Shown here one piece after another: positions 20,750-64,000 of a stretch of DNA of 64,000 nucleotides. The stretch is from Cristatella mucedo (lineage: Eukaryota > Bryozoa > Phylactolaemata > Cristatellidae). Made by a program: the position numbers and the translations under genes. The notes under the pieces were generated by a model, which searched no databases, had not been told where the DNA came from, and was given only the letters and a program-made list of their open reading frames with translations. Location: positions 132,501 through 196,500 of the forward strand of contig WPIO01000116.1 of NCBI GenBank assembly GCA_009760855.2, written 5' to 3'. The stretch's first letter is position 1. Every line of letters starts with the position of its first letter.

Positions 20750-21810
20750 GTTATGTTACTTATAATATGTTATCAGATATGTAAGTGGTGCTTACGGCAG
20801 GATAGTCAACCCCTTCTAGCCTGGTGGCAGCGATTTGCTCCACTGGAAGATTCTTCTCGTATGGCTCAGAGCGGCAGTCGGGTGTCTCGTGGCTTGAAAT
20901 TTAACCTTCTGCTCAATGTTCGCTCGTGGTCTCTTGGTGTGTGCACAGAACAAATGGCTTGAACAAACCGCAACTTTAAAAGTAAGATTTTACTTAAAAA
21001 CAGAGCGGCAAAGAGATTGCCCAATGCACAGACACAGAATAAAGAGCTGATTCAACAATAGTTAACAACAGGAGAGAATGTGCTCTTCAAAACACGCATG
21101 CACTTAGCACCGATGCACACCTGCCACCTCCGCGGAAGGCTAGGTTCCTCCTGCAGCTGCAGCACTGGCAGGCAGAACGCACAACGTCAAGCGATGCGGC
21201 GGAGGCAGCAGCAGCAACGGCTGCCTGCTGCCTGCGGGCATTCTGGCTTCACGTCCCTGGCCTCTGGCTTCGGAAGAGGGGGGGGGGCAGCTAATCCACA
21301 AGATCCACTGGTGATTGATTGGCTGGCAGCTGATGAATACTGAATGAACGGCTGAGCAGTGCATGCGCTGAGTGAGTTCCACTGAGCGCATCGTCGCCGG
21401 AGCTGTCGCTAGACCAACATCAGCTTGCCATCGAACTGGCCTCGGGCATCGGCAGATGCTGCTCCCCGCGTCTCTCGTCCGACTGGTGGTCACGACCTTT
21501 GTCATCGTAGCGACCAGTCTTTGTCGGAATAGCACCTTCAAAGTCAAACAAGGCGATCACCGTAGGGCAGACGATCAAGTTGCGAGCGCACAGAATAGGC
21601 TTCGACTGTAACGAGTCACGATGATACTTTCAAGACTGGGAAATCGCTAAGCCACTGAGCATCAAACGCCTGTTCTGTCAACAAAGTCAGATGATGAGGT
21701 AGTATACGTCTGCTGATTGAGCCCTGGCAGCTTGAGACTTCGCAATCAAGCAAATGCAAGGGAATGTAATGCCAGGGGTGGGGTGTATGGCAGCTGATTT
21801 GTGTAAAAGC
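20750..21810. other. No gene recognised
   Basis: GC-richer stretch with Gln/Arg-rich open frames driven by CAG/GGC codons (21080-21550), without splice-bounded exons or domains. I see no repeat copy here. Confidence 0.45.
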
Positions 21811-21811
21811 C

Positions 21812-22955
21812 ATTATAATAATAATAATAGTAACAATAATAATAATAATGATGCACTTGATATAGCACCCTCAGAGAACTCAATATCTTTCAAGGCACTT
21901 TAAATTTGCTGCAAATGAAGCACGATCGAATGGCTAGTGGCAGCATGCTGAATACACAAGAAGAACATGGTTAGGGGTGACATGCACAGGGTCAGCATGC
22001 AAGTGTGGTTAGTGGCAGTATGCAACAGTGTCAGCATGCATAAGCACACGAAGGACGAATCACACAGACCCACTAAATGCTGTCATAAATAGGTGTGTTC
22101 AATTTTTTTGTGGTCAAGTCAGGGGATGTCATGACGCAAGTCGGGAGTGAGTTCCAGGCTTTGAGACCATACGAACTAAAGGCACGGTCTCAAAAGGATT
22201 TGAGATTTTGTCGAGGCATGGGTAAACAATTAGACTCCAAAAAGCAGGTGGTACGATGCTTAGCCTGGTAAGGGAATAAATCGGATAGGTAGGCCGGAGC
22301 CAAAGAATGAAGGGACCTAAATAAAAAATTTTAAAACAAACTTCGAACTCAATACGTTGCTTGACTGGGAGCCAGTGCAGGTCGGCTAAAAGTGGTGAGA
22401 AGCGGCAACTGCGATGCTAACGCCAGGCAAGCCTAGCTGCAGAGTTTTGCACTAGCTGTAAGCACCTGATTGCACATGCTGGTAGACCAGCAGGCAGTGA
22501 GTTACAGAAGTGAAGATAGGATGTCACAAAGGCATGGACCAATTTAGATGTGGTATCGCTGTCAAAAAACAAGCCCGAATTGTAGCAATGTTGTGTGACT
22601 GAAAGTAGGCAGACTTGACTGTGGAGCTGATGTGGTCGTCTAATGAAAGGTCACATTGGAATCACATCTAGATTTCGTGCAGATTAAACAGTGTGGTGGC
22701 AGAGCCAATTTTAAGCGTTAAACTGTCCAATTTCGGAATCACACTTGGTTTGTCCATAACTAATATCATCATTCAATTTATGAAAGTTTGTTTTCATTCA
22801 AGTGCGGATGTCATCAATATACACAACAAGGAAGTTGAGAGGATTCGAGGTGCTCGAAGGCAGGGAGGAATCAAAGCAAAGGTAAAACTGAGTGTCATCT
22901 ACATAGAAGTGAAAGCCTAGATTGTGCTTGGAAATCACATCAGCAAGAGAATGAG
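21812..22955 (-). mobile_element. LINE-A copy
   Basis: On the minus strand: a degenerate ATT tail (taataataatagtaacaata), the hairpin, 3' UTR repeats (21970-22070), the RT C-terminal region and the LNFLVVYIDDIRT to FHFYVDDTQFYLCFD region (YADD changed to YVDD) near 22870-22920. Many frame breaks. Confidence 0.88.
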
Positions 22956-23194
22956 AGAATAAATCTTGCTTACAGCCACAGCTGGCAAGAGCCTGCCAAA
23001 CTCGCAGCTTCTGCGAGCATACAACATGCATGCCCTACATCCCCTTACTCTGAGGTGAACAGCATTTTGCAATAGCAACATGGTAGGTAGAAAGCCATAG
23101 CAGCCACGAGAGAATCCATAAACAATCATTGCTAGCTACATGCCATCACATCCAAATAAGGAAAGAAAAAGTCCCATACCTGCAGAACCCACCC

Positions 23195-23800
23195 CAAGTA
23201 AGTTAGATCTTTTCTAGACACTTCAAATATCCGTAAATAGATGCATATCACCATAATGGTGATAACAAGCACAACTGGGCGGTATTTTTTTTAGATTTGA
23301 TTTAAATTCCTTAAAGTCGGGGGATGCTGTGATGTCTGTCAGTAGCAAGTTCCAGGCTTCAAGTGATGATATATGATCGATGATGATACATGCGGTCGAT
23401 GAGATCGAAATGCTGAAGATCATCCGAAGGATCATCTGATGTGGGTTAGAGGCACAGCTAAGCAGCACAGGCAAGGAGCCTATGAGCATGAATTCAGATA
23501 GGTAAGCAAGAGGAACATAATAGGATGTAAAAGCGAGAGCCTAATAAAGTCTACACCGTGCTTGCCGGGAAACCAGTGCAGCTAGAGTGAGGCGGCTAAT
23601 GTGGCAGTTGCAAACCTCTGGCCTGGCAGCCCTAGCTGGCGAGTTTTGCACATCTGTACATGCGTCTTAGCGCACTCGTATGTAGAAAAATAAGCGTGAG
23701 TGACAGACGTTTAGGCAAAATGTCACGAATGTATTGCGCAACTCGGATGCAGTATCCTTATTCAAGCTAGCCACACTTTTGGTTCCCGAGAGTAGCTTAA
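23195..23800 (-). mobile_element. Highly degenerate LINE-A-like copy
   Basis: It starts gttagatcttttctagacac and later keeps ttccaggcttcaag, taggtaagcaag and aaccagtgcagctagagtga in LINE-A order. Identity is low; orientation is inferred from the order of these pieces. Confidence 0.5.
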
Positions 23801-23944
23801 AAAACCCTGCTCGAGTCATTATGATTTAAGGATCAACAACACCACAGTGTATGTGAAGCTCATATATTTTTTTCTTTCTCAGCCCATGTAAAGTGTCGAT
23901 AGAGAGATTTAGCTTTCTTACGGTTCCGTCTTCATACCTTTTTA

Positions 23945-24740
23945 AAAATCAAAACCATATTAGCAGTACAATGGCATAGCATTGTCAAAAATCAACTTTG
24001 TTAACATCTACTTGTATAATACTTTTGGTTGTCCTTACACCAGCATAAACCATTTTTTAACAAGGCACAAATGTTGTAATATCAGCCTTTAGAAACTACT
24101 GTCCTTTAAGCATCACATTGAGAAAAATGAACTCTAAAAGAACATTTAAAGTTGGCTAAACGGGTTTGGGATCGGATTACAAAGCTAGACGTGCATTACA
24201 TTTATACAATACAAAAAAAAGACTTATGCAATACCAATGTGCTAGTCTTGAATGGCATAACAAAAAGTCCTGTCGATCCAGGAGTTAAACCTCAATCCTT
24301 CACCATCTTAAAAAGCACCACGACATAATTAATGACGTTAAAAGATCGGTAAATCGACCAGCTAATTTAAGCAGCCGCAGATAGGACGGATCAAACAGTC
24401 AATCGCCTCGAATTCCAGATTTTTCTATTTACATTTCGAATCAAATAAATAGGGCTCACCTCGCCAATAGTATTGCTAAGCTACGCTGGATGTTCCAAAC
24501 TCAGGTTGTCTAGAGGATCGAACAAATTGCCAAATATGCAAGAAATACAGACGGAGACTGTTCGAGTTAAAATCCAGGTTTAAAATGAATAAAGTCCAGG
24601 ATACCTGATCACGAACCTAAAAAATGAAGTTGAAAAAAGTGGTGATGCCCTTTAATCAGGACTCTCACACCTAAGCACTCTACCACTCGCTATCGGTTCT
24701 ATCTTGCAGCAGGTAGCAAGCGAAAAAGCCAGGATGCTCG
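23945..24740. other. No gene recognised
   Basis: AT-rich sequence downstream of the MTHFR stop on the minus strand. No clear repeat copy is seen. A LINE-type hairpin scrap (gtaaagtgtcgatagagaga) lies just before it at 23885-23945. An MTHFR polyadenylation site could lie here, but I cannot point to one. Confidence 0.5.
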
Positions 24741-24935
24741 GCCAATGCCTTGGGCAGGTCCCTGCGATTCGTCCTTATGTGCTTATGCATGCTGACACTG
24801 TGCATATTGCCACTAACCAAATTTGCATGCTGACCCTGTGCACGTCGCCCATAATCATGTTAAGCATGTTTTATAATTTAGCAAACTAATCATTAAGCAT
24901 TCGATCGTGCTTCCTTTGCAGCAAGTGTAAAGTGC

Positions 24936-58319
<33,384 letters not shown>

Positions 58320-58329
58320 GGTTTGGGTA

Positions 58330-59140
58330 TGAAGTTCGTGTCTACATCAGCAAGGAGAAAATCATTCGATGATTTGCAGTGCACAGACTGCTAAAGCGGA
58401 GCCTACACAGCCGGCTAACACAGCCGGCTCCCTTATTCAGTAATACCGATCAAGAACCGATTTAGCACCTCCTAGTGTTGCATCATGGGACAGATGTACC
58501 AGCTGAGGTAGACTGGTCAGTAGGGCTCATTGACCAAGTAACACACAGGACAACCCCTTCCCATCTTCATAAGCCGCCCTGCCTTAGGCGTAAACCGCCC
58601 AGCCTTAGGCGGACCAGTCAGATGCCCTCGGCAACCCGGTGAAGCCTAATCATTGCTCTAAAGTTATGTAAGGTATACCAGGATGCACGAAAATGGATCA
58701 AAGCTTTACGAGTGTGTTACTATGCACGCCTTGTTTCAATGAACTTGACTGGCTGACCCAGCACGTTTACAAACTTAGACCAAGCTGTAGCTGTAGCTTG
58801 TAGTTCTGGCGGCATACACTCGACGACACGGAAACAGCCAAGGGGCTTCAACCACCGTGTATTCGGTTGGTGCCCCCAGTGCAACAAGCACTTTTACAAC
58901 CACATAGGCTGGGCTTAACTGGCTGTGTGACGACGGCTCAGCAGTCCTGTCTGGCCACTTTTCTGGTGTCCAAAAGAGAATACTGTCCAGAAACGAGAAG
59001 GCAATTTTCGTAAACTATGATAACCACAGCTTGAACCTGGCAGGAGTTCATGCTAAAAGCCAAGACTCCGTTGTCATCACCTTTTTAGGAACAGTAGAGA
59101 GCACCTACTTATTCTTTTCAATAACAACTCTGAAATGAAG
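58330..59140. other. Upstream flank of MTHFR, no gene recognised
   Basis: The region includes cacagccggct repeated near 58400-58430 and gccgccctgccttaggcg / aaccgcccagccttaggcgg near 58570-58610 (a short direct repeat). I cannot point to a promoter element with confidence. Confidence 0.4.
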
Positions 59141-59144
59141 AAAG

Positions 59145-60144
59145 TCTTAGCCATCACTGTCAAACGTGACTTCAACAAGGTAGAGTGCAAGAGTAGAGGC
59201 TGTGTGAGCTATTAATAATGGACTGAAGAGCTTTGTAGGTCTTTTGGAGCAACTATCTGAGGATAAAAGTGGAACACTTGAAGCAAGAAGTAAAGCCAGC
59301 AGTCTCCTACTTTGTATTTTGAACTTATGCTCTGTTGCCATTTCGGTACAGCCTCTTACAGAAGATTGACCTCTTTCAGAAAAGACTGCAGGATCCAAAG
59401 ATGAACTTGAAAGATGCCTCTTGCGACCTCCACTCTCTTGAGATTGAGTTGTCAAGACTTTGAGAAGATCTGTGCCAAGAGTCACGACCAGATGCCAAAA
59501 GATGTGAATTGTGGGGAGTTGCAGTTGAACGAAGAATCCGCAGAAGGGCACGGATGCATGGAGAACTCTCTCAAGACGTTGGTCTCTCGGCAGAGGAGAT
59601 TTTAAGAATAATGAAGGAAAGCATAGACTATCTCCGACAAGAAATTACTAGGTTTCCCGGTTCACAGATCTTGATGTCAAATTCGGTCCCCTGTTGGAAG
59701 TTGAGATGCTTTTGAAGACACTTGACGAAACAAAATTCTGCCAGAAATGTTTAGACCTTTGAGTCTTCTATTGTTCAGACGTTGATGGAAAAGAGCTGAG
59801 CAACGCAATGTGTGACTGTAAAATGCCTCTTGCCACACGTCACGAAGGACTCTTCACTAAATACGCCCTCGAACACACCTTTCATTGTCAGTTACATAGA
59901 AGATTAGTTTTCTAATCTGAGAGTTGCCTTGCAAATTCTTCTTACCATAGCTGTATCAGTTGCCAGCTGTGAACGTTCCTTTAGCAAACTGAAGATAATC
60001 CTGTCTTATCGAAGAGCATTAATGAGGCAAGATCGGCTCTCTGATTTGGCCTTGTTAAACACAGATAAAAAACACAAAACGTATATTGACTTTCAAACTG
60101 TAATAGACCAGGGTGCATGTTCAAGGCCAGACAAAGTCACATAA
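59145..60144 (+). pseudogene. hAT transposase remnant, ZMYM1-like, C-terminal half
   Basis: Pieces in order on the plus strand: LEQLSEDKSGTLEARSKASS near 59240-59300; WGVAVERRIRRRARMHGELS then QDVGLSAEE near 59510-59600; DYLRQEITRF; and LQILLTIAVSVASCERSFSK, then LSYRRALMRQDRLSDLALLN (59929-60060). The last is the hAT dimerisation domain with the CERSFSKLK block, typical of ZMYM1-like domesticated or mobile hATs. Stops and frameshifts between blocks make it non-functional. No terminal inverted repeats identified. Confidence 0.85.
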
Positions 60145-60489
60145 GTTAAAGCTGTAATAGCTACCTTGTACCTGTACAGTTTATCAAACTTTCTCGACTC
60201 GATATGCCTGCTAGCATGTTTCTGTGCATTTCTTCTGTGGTAGAGCTATTTTGCAGCAGTTTTTGACAAGGAGAGGGGCGCGATTTGTAGCTTTGTTCCC
60301 GTGTGCCGAAATGTCTCACTATGCCTCCTGGTTAAGGGATCGTTTCTCGAGGCTCTAGTCTGGCTAAAACAGCCATTTAAAGGAGTTTAAATGGTTTAGG
60401 CTAATTTTGGACATATTGTCCGTAAGTTGCCCAACTATCAAGGCAATTCGATTCGTACTTGGGCATCCGATAATTGGCAGACAGAACCA

Positions 60490-60531
<42 letters not shown>

Positions 60532-60540
60532 TATAATATA
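60490..60540. repeat. (AT)n microsatellite
   Basis: A TA run ending in ttataattataata, directly at the 3' side of the minus-strand S2 copy. Confidence 0.95.
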
Positions 60541-60668
60541 GCGCCCCAAGAGAACTTAATCTCTATTCAGGTGCTTCACATATGCCTCGGGGCTCGAGCC
60601 CACGACCTCAGTCAGACCTTGGTCGGGGCGAGCACCTTAACCGCTAGACCAAACCAGCTCGGCATACC
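60535..60668 (-). mobile_element. tRNA-derived SINE S2 copy
   Basis: Reverse order: atagcgccccaagagaactt, aatctctattcaggtgcttc (3' hairpin), ggggctcgagcccacgacct (B-box), ggtcggggcgagcaccttaa and ccgctagaccaaaccagctc (A-box). Nearly identical in layout to 61295-61440. Confidence 0.9.
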
Positions 60669-61294
60669 AGCTCCAGTCCAGTCGGGAGCTTAGGGAAAGA
60701 TGGTAATCGAGCAAATCTGGACCATTCAAATACTTATGCGCTTGAGTGTAAGTGAAGGTATCATCAAGGCGAGTGTGTGGGCTTTTCCGTGCTTCTGGAG
60801 GCTCCTTACAAAAGACTTACTTAAGCCATTATATGCATGCAGCAAGCGAAGAAATTTGAGAGCAGCCGGGCACTGCTCTCTGACAAGACGACTTCTGGGT
60901 CTGCTAAAGTCTGCCTCGGCACGGTACGGATTTATTCAGCTTTGCTCGGAGTGCACACAAACCAAGAAGCAACGGCAGGGCAGGCAGCAAATCAAACACG
61001 CCAGCCACAGCCAACCGGCTCTCCCTCAGCAGCAGCTGCCACAGCAGACAGGCTGAAGGAAGGAGGCACCTAGAGCACGCCCGAGTGTATGCGGTGGCGG
61101 ACGAGAAAGTGCCCCAGTGGCAGGCCGGACGATGCAGGTTTCCTTCAGACTTAGGAGTGGCATCGAGACACAGTCATTACCAACGTTCGTGAATCTTTTG
61201 CACACAGCTGGCGAGGCTCTCGCTGGCGTCGGGCAGGCCGCTGGCAAGTAGGAGCAGAGTAGGAAGCAGTCAGAATTGAGTGCAGACGAGCAAA

Positions 61295-61440
61295 AAAAGC
61301 TGGTTTGGTCCAGCGGTTAAGGTTCTCGCCCCGACCGAGGTCTGACTGAGGTCGTGGGCTCGAGCCCCGAGGCATATGTGAAGAGCCTGAATAGAGATTA
61401 AGTTCTCTTGGGGCACTATACAAATGAATTTTATTTATTT
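61295..61440 (+). mobile_element. tRNA-derived SINE S2, best copy
   Basis: Head agctggtttggtccagcggt, taaggttctcgccccgaccg (A-box), gtgggctcgagccccgagg (B-box). The 3' part gcctgaatagagattaagtt, ctcttggggcactatac closely matches the LINE-A 3' hairpin. Tail attttatttatttata. Confidence 0.93.
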
Positions 61441-61514
61441 ATAATTATATTTAAAAAGTGGGGCACATGACCACTAAAGTACCAACTAGCAGACACGAGC
61501 AAGCTGGCAGATAA

Positions 61515-61645
61515 ATACTAGCTGATTCTTGTAAGGCTATCACCCCTGGCTTGCAGGGGTAATAAAGGATTGGATTCGAACCCATGATCTCGGGACCGGG
61601 GGTCCTGAAAAGCAACCACCTTACCTAGTATGAGTGGGCATCGGC
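61515..61645 (-). mobile_element. SINE S1 copy
   Basis: actagctgattcttgtaagg, ctatcacccctggcttgcag, ggattcgaacccatgatctc (B-box complement) and caccttacctagtatgagtg. A short piece of the body is deleted. Confidence 0.82.
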
Positions 61646-61649
61646 CGAG

Positions 61650-62675
61650 ATTTGCAGGGTTCGACCTCTGCCCTAGACATTGCTTGGACAAGGGAGCAAC
61701 ATCTGTTCCTCCGAGCAGCATTAAAGAGTCGACAGATACCATCAAGCAACATCATAGGAAACATCAACACAACATCGAGACGGCCACAAGCTGCTCCACT
61801 AGGGGTCCTCGAGCTCCTTATGTTACTAATTATTAAAGACTTTCCGGATCTTATTATATTAGAATGGTCTACCTGCTTGCTTCAACTTGGCATCCCAGAG
61901 TGACCATGTGACCATTAGCCAATTTTGCAAAAGAGGTGGCAGCACAGGCAAGATTAACGGCCCAATAACGAGTACAGCATGAATTGTACCCTTATGGAAG
62001 CTGCCACTTGAAGTGATGGCCCACAAGAGCAGCACTACTCTTCAAGGCCAAGACGTTCGGGCGGTTGACGGCAAAGCCGAGTGACTGTGCCCACTGGGTG
62101 GTCACCTGCGGCTGCGCCAACGTCAGCAAACATTGCATCAATCTGCGAGCTAGGAGGCTCAAGACAAGAGATTAGAAAATGGCTCGCTTAAATTTCAAAC
62201 GTGGAAAATGAACTGTCACATCTAATACCTGACAGTTTTTGAAAGATTTGCAAAGACTTTGGTGGTGAACCAACATCTGTAGACTGCAGCACCGAACGGA
62301 GGGGGAAGGGAAGCGACCGTGAAATGCAGGGGAACAGGATCGTCTGAGCATGACACAGAGCATGCATCTTGCTACCACCTAATCAGGGCCGACAGCCATA
62401 CAGAGCGGGCTGCCCATGCACAAATGCAACTTCCTGCATGGCACAAAATGCCTCAACAAGGCACAACATGCTACAAGTCAGTGAACTTGTCTGTCTTTTC
62501 TCCGGGGTGCTTTGCAAACAATCGAGTGCACATTCCTAGCTAGAGGTTTTACTAACTGCTTGCCATGACTGTGTGCATGCATGCTTCAGCATGCAGGCCA
62601 CAGCATGACAATTATTCGCTTTTGCAAGCTTGACATCATGCATGCTATCAACACCTGTTTATCAATTGTCTACAA
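61650..62675. other. No gene recognised
   Basis: Flanking sequence with short frames only and no clear repeat copy. Confidence 0.5.
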
Positions 62676-62760
62676 GCAAATTGTAAAGCACCCGAATAGA
62701 GCTTAAGATCTCTTACAGTACTATGCAAACAAGATATTACTATTACTGTTACTGTTACAT
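62676..62760 (+). mobile_element. LINE/S2-type 3' tail scrap
   Basis: attgtaaagcacccgaatag, agcttaagatctcttacagt and tattactattactgttactg (degenerate ATT tail). Confidence 0.6.
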
Positions 62761-63261
62761 CAGAAAATAGTCCCTGAACAGCCTGACAAACTATGCGTGA
62801 GATTTAAGTGGCCTTTATCTTTCCTGTATAAAAATGGAATTTCCCCACGAATGCCTGAACCAATGGCTCGAACCACAAGCTCAACGTTCGGTAAGAGCCA
62901 TCGAAAGGCAGGTCATTTCAAGTTACCACCCCTCATACACCACCCCACTTACTGAACAACCTGTAATTCACTTCTACTTCACGAGTTGTGTGTGTGGGAC
63001 TAACCCAGCTTGGCCAGGTAACCACATTGTTCCTATTACAACGTTCTAAATCACCCCAAGGTAACGCTAAGAATAGGATTGCTTAAAGGCAGATTGAGGC
63101 ACTGCAGCTGCCAGAGGCTGCTGTCAATCAGCAGGACCGAAACCCGATATCGGTTAGCAAGCGATCCTGACCTTTGACCACAACGGCTAAGTAGCAGCTG
63201 GATATGGTGCAGGCCAGTTGCACAGCAGCTGGTCTAGAGGAGGGATGAGGGTGAGAGACAA

Positions 63262-63560
63262 ACCAACAAAGGATTGGCAGGTCATTTAAAAAGAACTTGA
63301 AAACACCTATTTAGGACAGCTTTTAGTGGATCCGTGTGATTCGTCCTTCATGTGCTTATGCCTGCTGACACTGCATGCTGCCACTACTCATATGTGCATC
63401 CTGACCTTGTGCATGTCACCCCTAACAATGTTATACATGTTTATCAAGCATGATATTACTCACCATTCAATCGCGCTTCCCTTTGCAGCAAATGTGAAGC
63501 ACCTAGAAAGAGATTGAGTTCTCTGAGGGTGCTTTATCAAGTGCATTATTATTATATGAC
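63262..63560 (+). mobile_element. LINE-A 3'-end copy
   Basis: ggtcatttaaaaagaacttg, acagcttttagtggatccgt, 3' UTR repeats, gaagcacctagaaagagatt, gagggtgctttatcaagtgc, ATT tail. Ends at 63557. Confidence 0.92.
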
Positions 63561-63564
63561 GGCG

Positions 63565-64000
63565 GATTGAAGAAACCTACACAACTTATTTGCATCTGCC
63601 CCGAGATTAACCAGATTAATCTGACCAGAAATTGCTAACCTGCTCTGACGCCCTACCACATCGGCTACCTTAACCGGTTTCTAATTTTCAGGAAGCACCG
63701 TGCCCAGATATCGAGACATGCAGATGCACAAAGAAAGAAAAGTTGCGATCCAGTTACTATTCTCTCAGAGCTTGGGTAACACATCACCGACTGACATTGC
63801 ATCAGCTCCTGATCTGACGACATTCCAAAAGAAGCTGACAACCTGGCTGCTCTGCACTGCCCCTACTCTGTGGCCGAGTCATATTGTCCTTTCTGTGGCT
63901 GTACATAATACAACTGGATGCACTAATTTAGGGAAATACATTCTTCTTTGTATGGTGCTCCAGCTGTCTCTTTCTCATTCGTACTTTGTGTACCTATGCA
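63565..64000. other. Mostly unassigned; weak LINE-A-like 3' piece
   Basis: atcagctcctgatctgacga and cattccaaaagaagctgaca (63808-63840) resemble the end of the LINE-A protein region. Otherwise nothing recognised. Confidence 0.35.

Overview
This is repeat-rich metazoan nuclear DNA, probably from an invertebrate; the species is not identifiable from sequence alone. Support comes from a split gene with consensus splice sites (MTHFR), LINE retrotransposons carrying endonuclease and reverse transcriptase, tRNA-headed SINEs, hAT transposase remnants, a decayed Polinton-type DNA polymerase and very long dinucleotide microsatellites. No bacterial operon, CRISPR array or rRNA was seen.

The main cellular gene is MTHFR (methylenetetrahydrofolate reductase) on the minus strand, from a start codon at 58319 to a stop at 24938-24936. 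I resolve ten coding exons at base level. All phases agree, and the summed CDS is 2232 nt (743 codons plus stop). Intron 4 begins with GC rather than GT. The C-terminus has a low-complexity extension whose last codons and stop lie in a LINE 3' end. At the left edge, on the plus strand, are internal exons of a SPRTN-like (SprT-type, HEMIH motif) DNA-protein crosslink protease. Its 5' exons lie outside the window and its 3' half is uncertain. The two genes face each other tail to tail.

Almost everything else is mobile DNA. Family 'LINE-A' (CR1/L2/Jockey-like; 3' hairpin; ATT-repeat tail) is present in about 30 mostly 5'-truncated copies on both strands. The most complete copy is 11671-14507, inserted inside a DNA polymerase B pseudogene with an ATCAA target duplication. 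Family 'LINE-B' (ATTAC-repeat tail) has one long copy in MTHFR intron 2 (48226-51170, minus) and several fragments. SINE family S1 has a tRNA-like head and a TTTA-rich tail. SINE family S2 has a tRNA-like head and a 3' hairpin like that of LINE-A, which suggests S2 borrows the LINE-A machinery. Two hAT-type transposase remnants lie at 16757-19557 (GTF2IRD2/ZBED5-like, split by LINE-A copies) and 59150-60144 (ZMYM1-like).

Layout: 1-7.4 kb SPRTN-like exons with LINE fragments; 7.5-10.3 kb simple repeats, LINE and SINE copies; 10.36-16.76 kb an AT-rich Polinton-polymerase island bracketed by 138-bp inverted repeats; 16.8-19.6 kb hAT remnant; 19.6-24.7 kb mostly non-coding with LINE-A; 24.9-58.3 kb MTHFR with TE-filled introns; 58.3-64 kb upstream flank of MTHFR with a second hAT remnant and SINEs.
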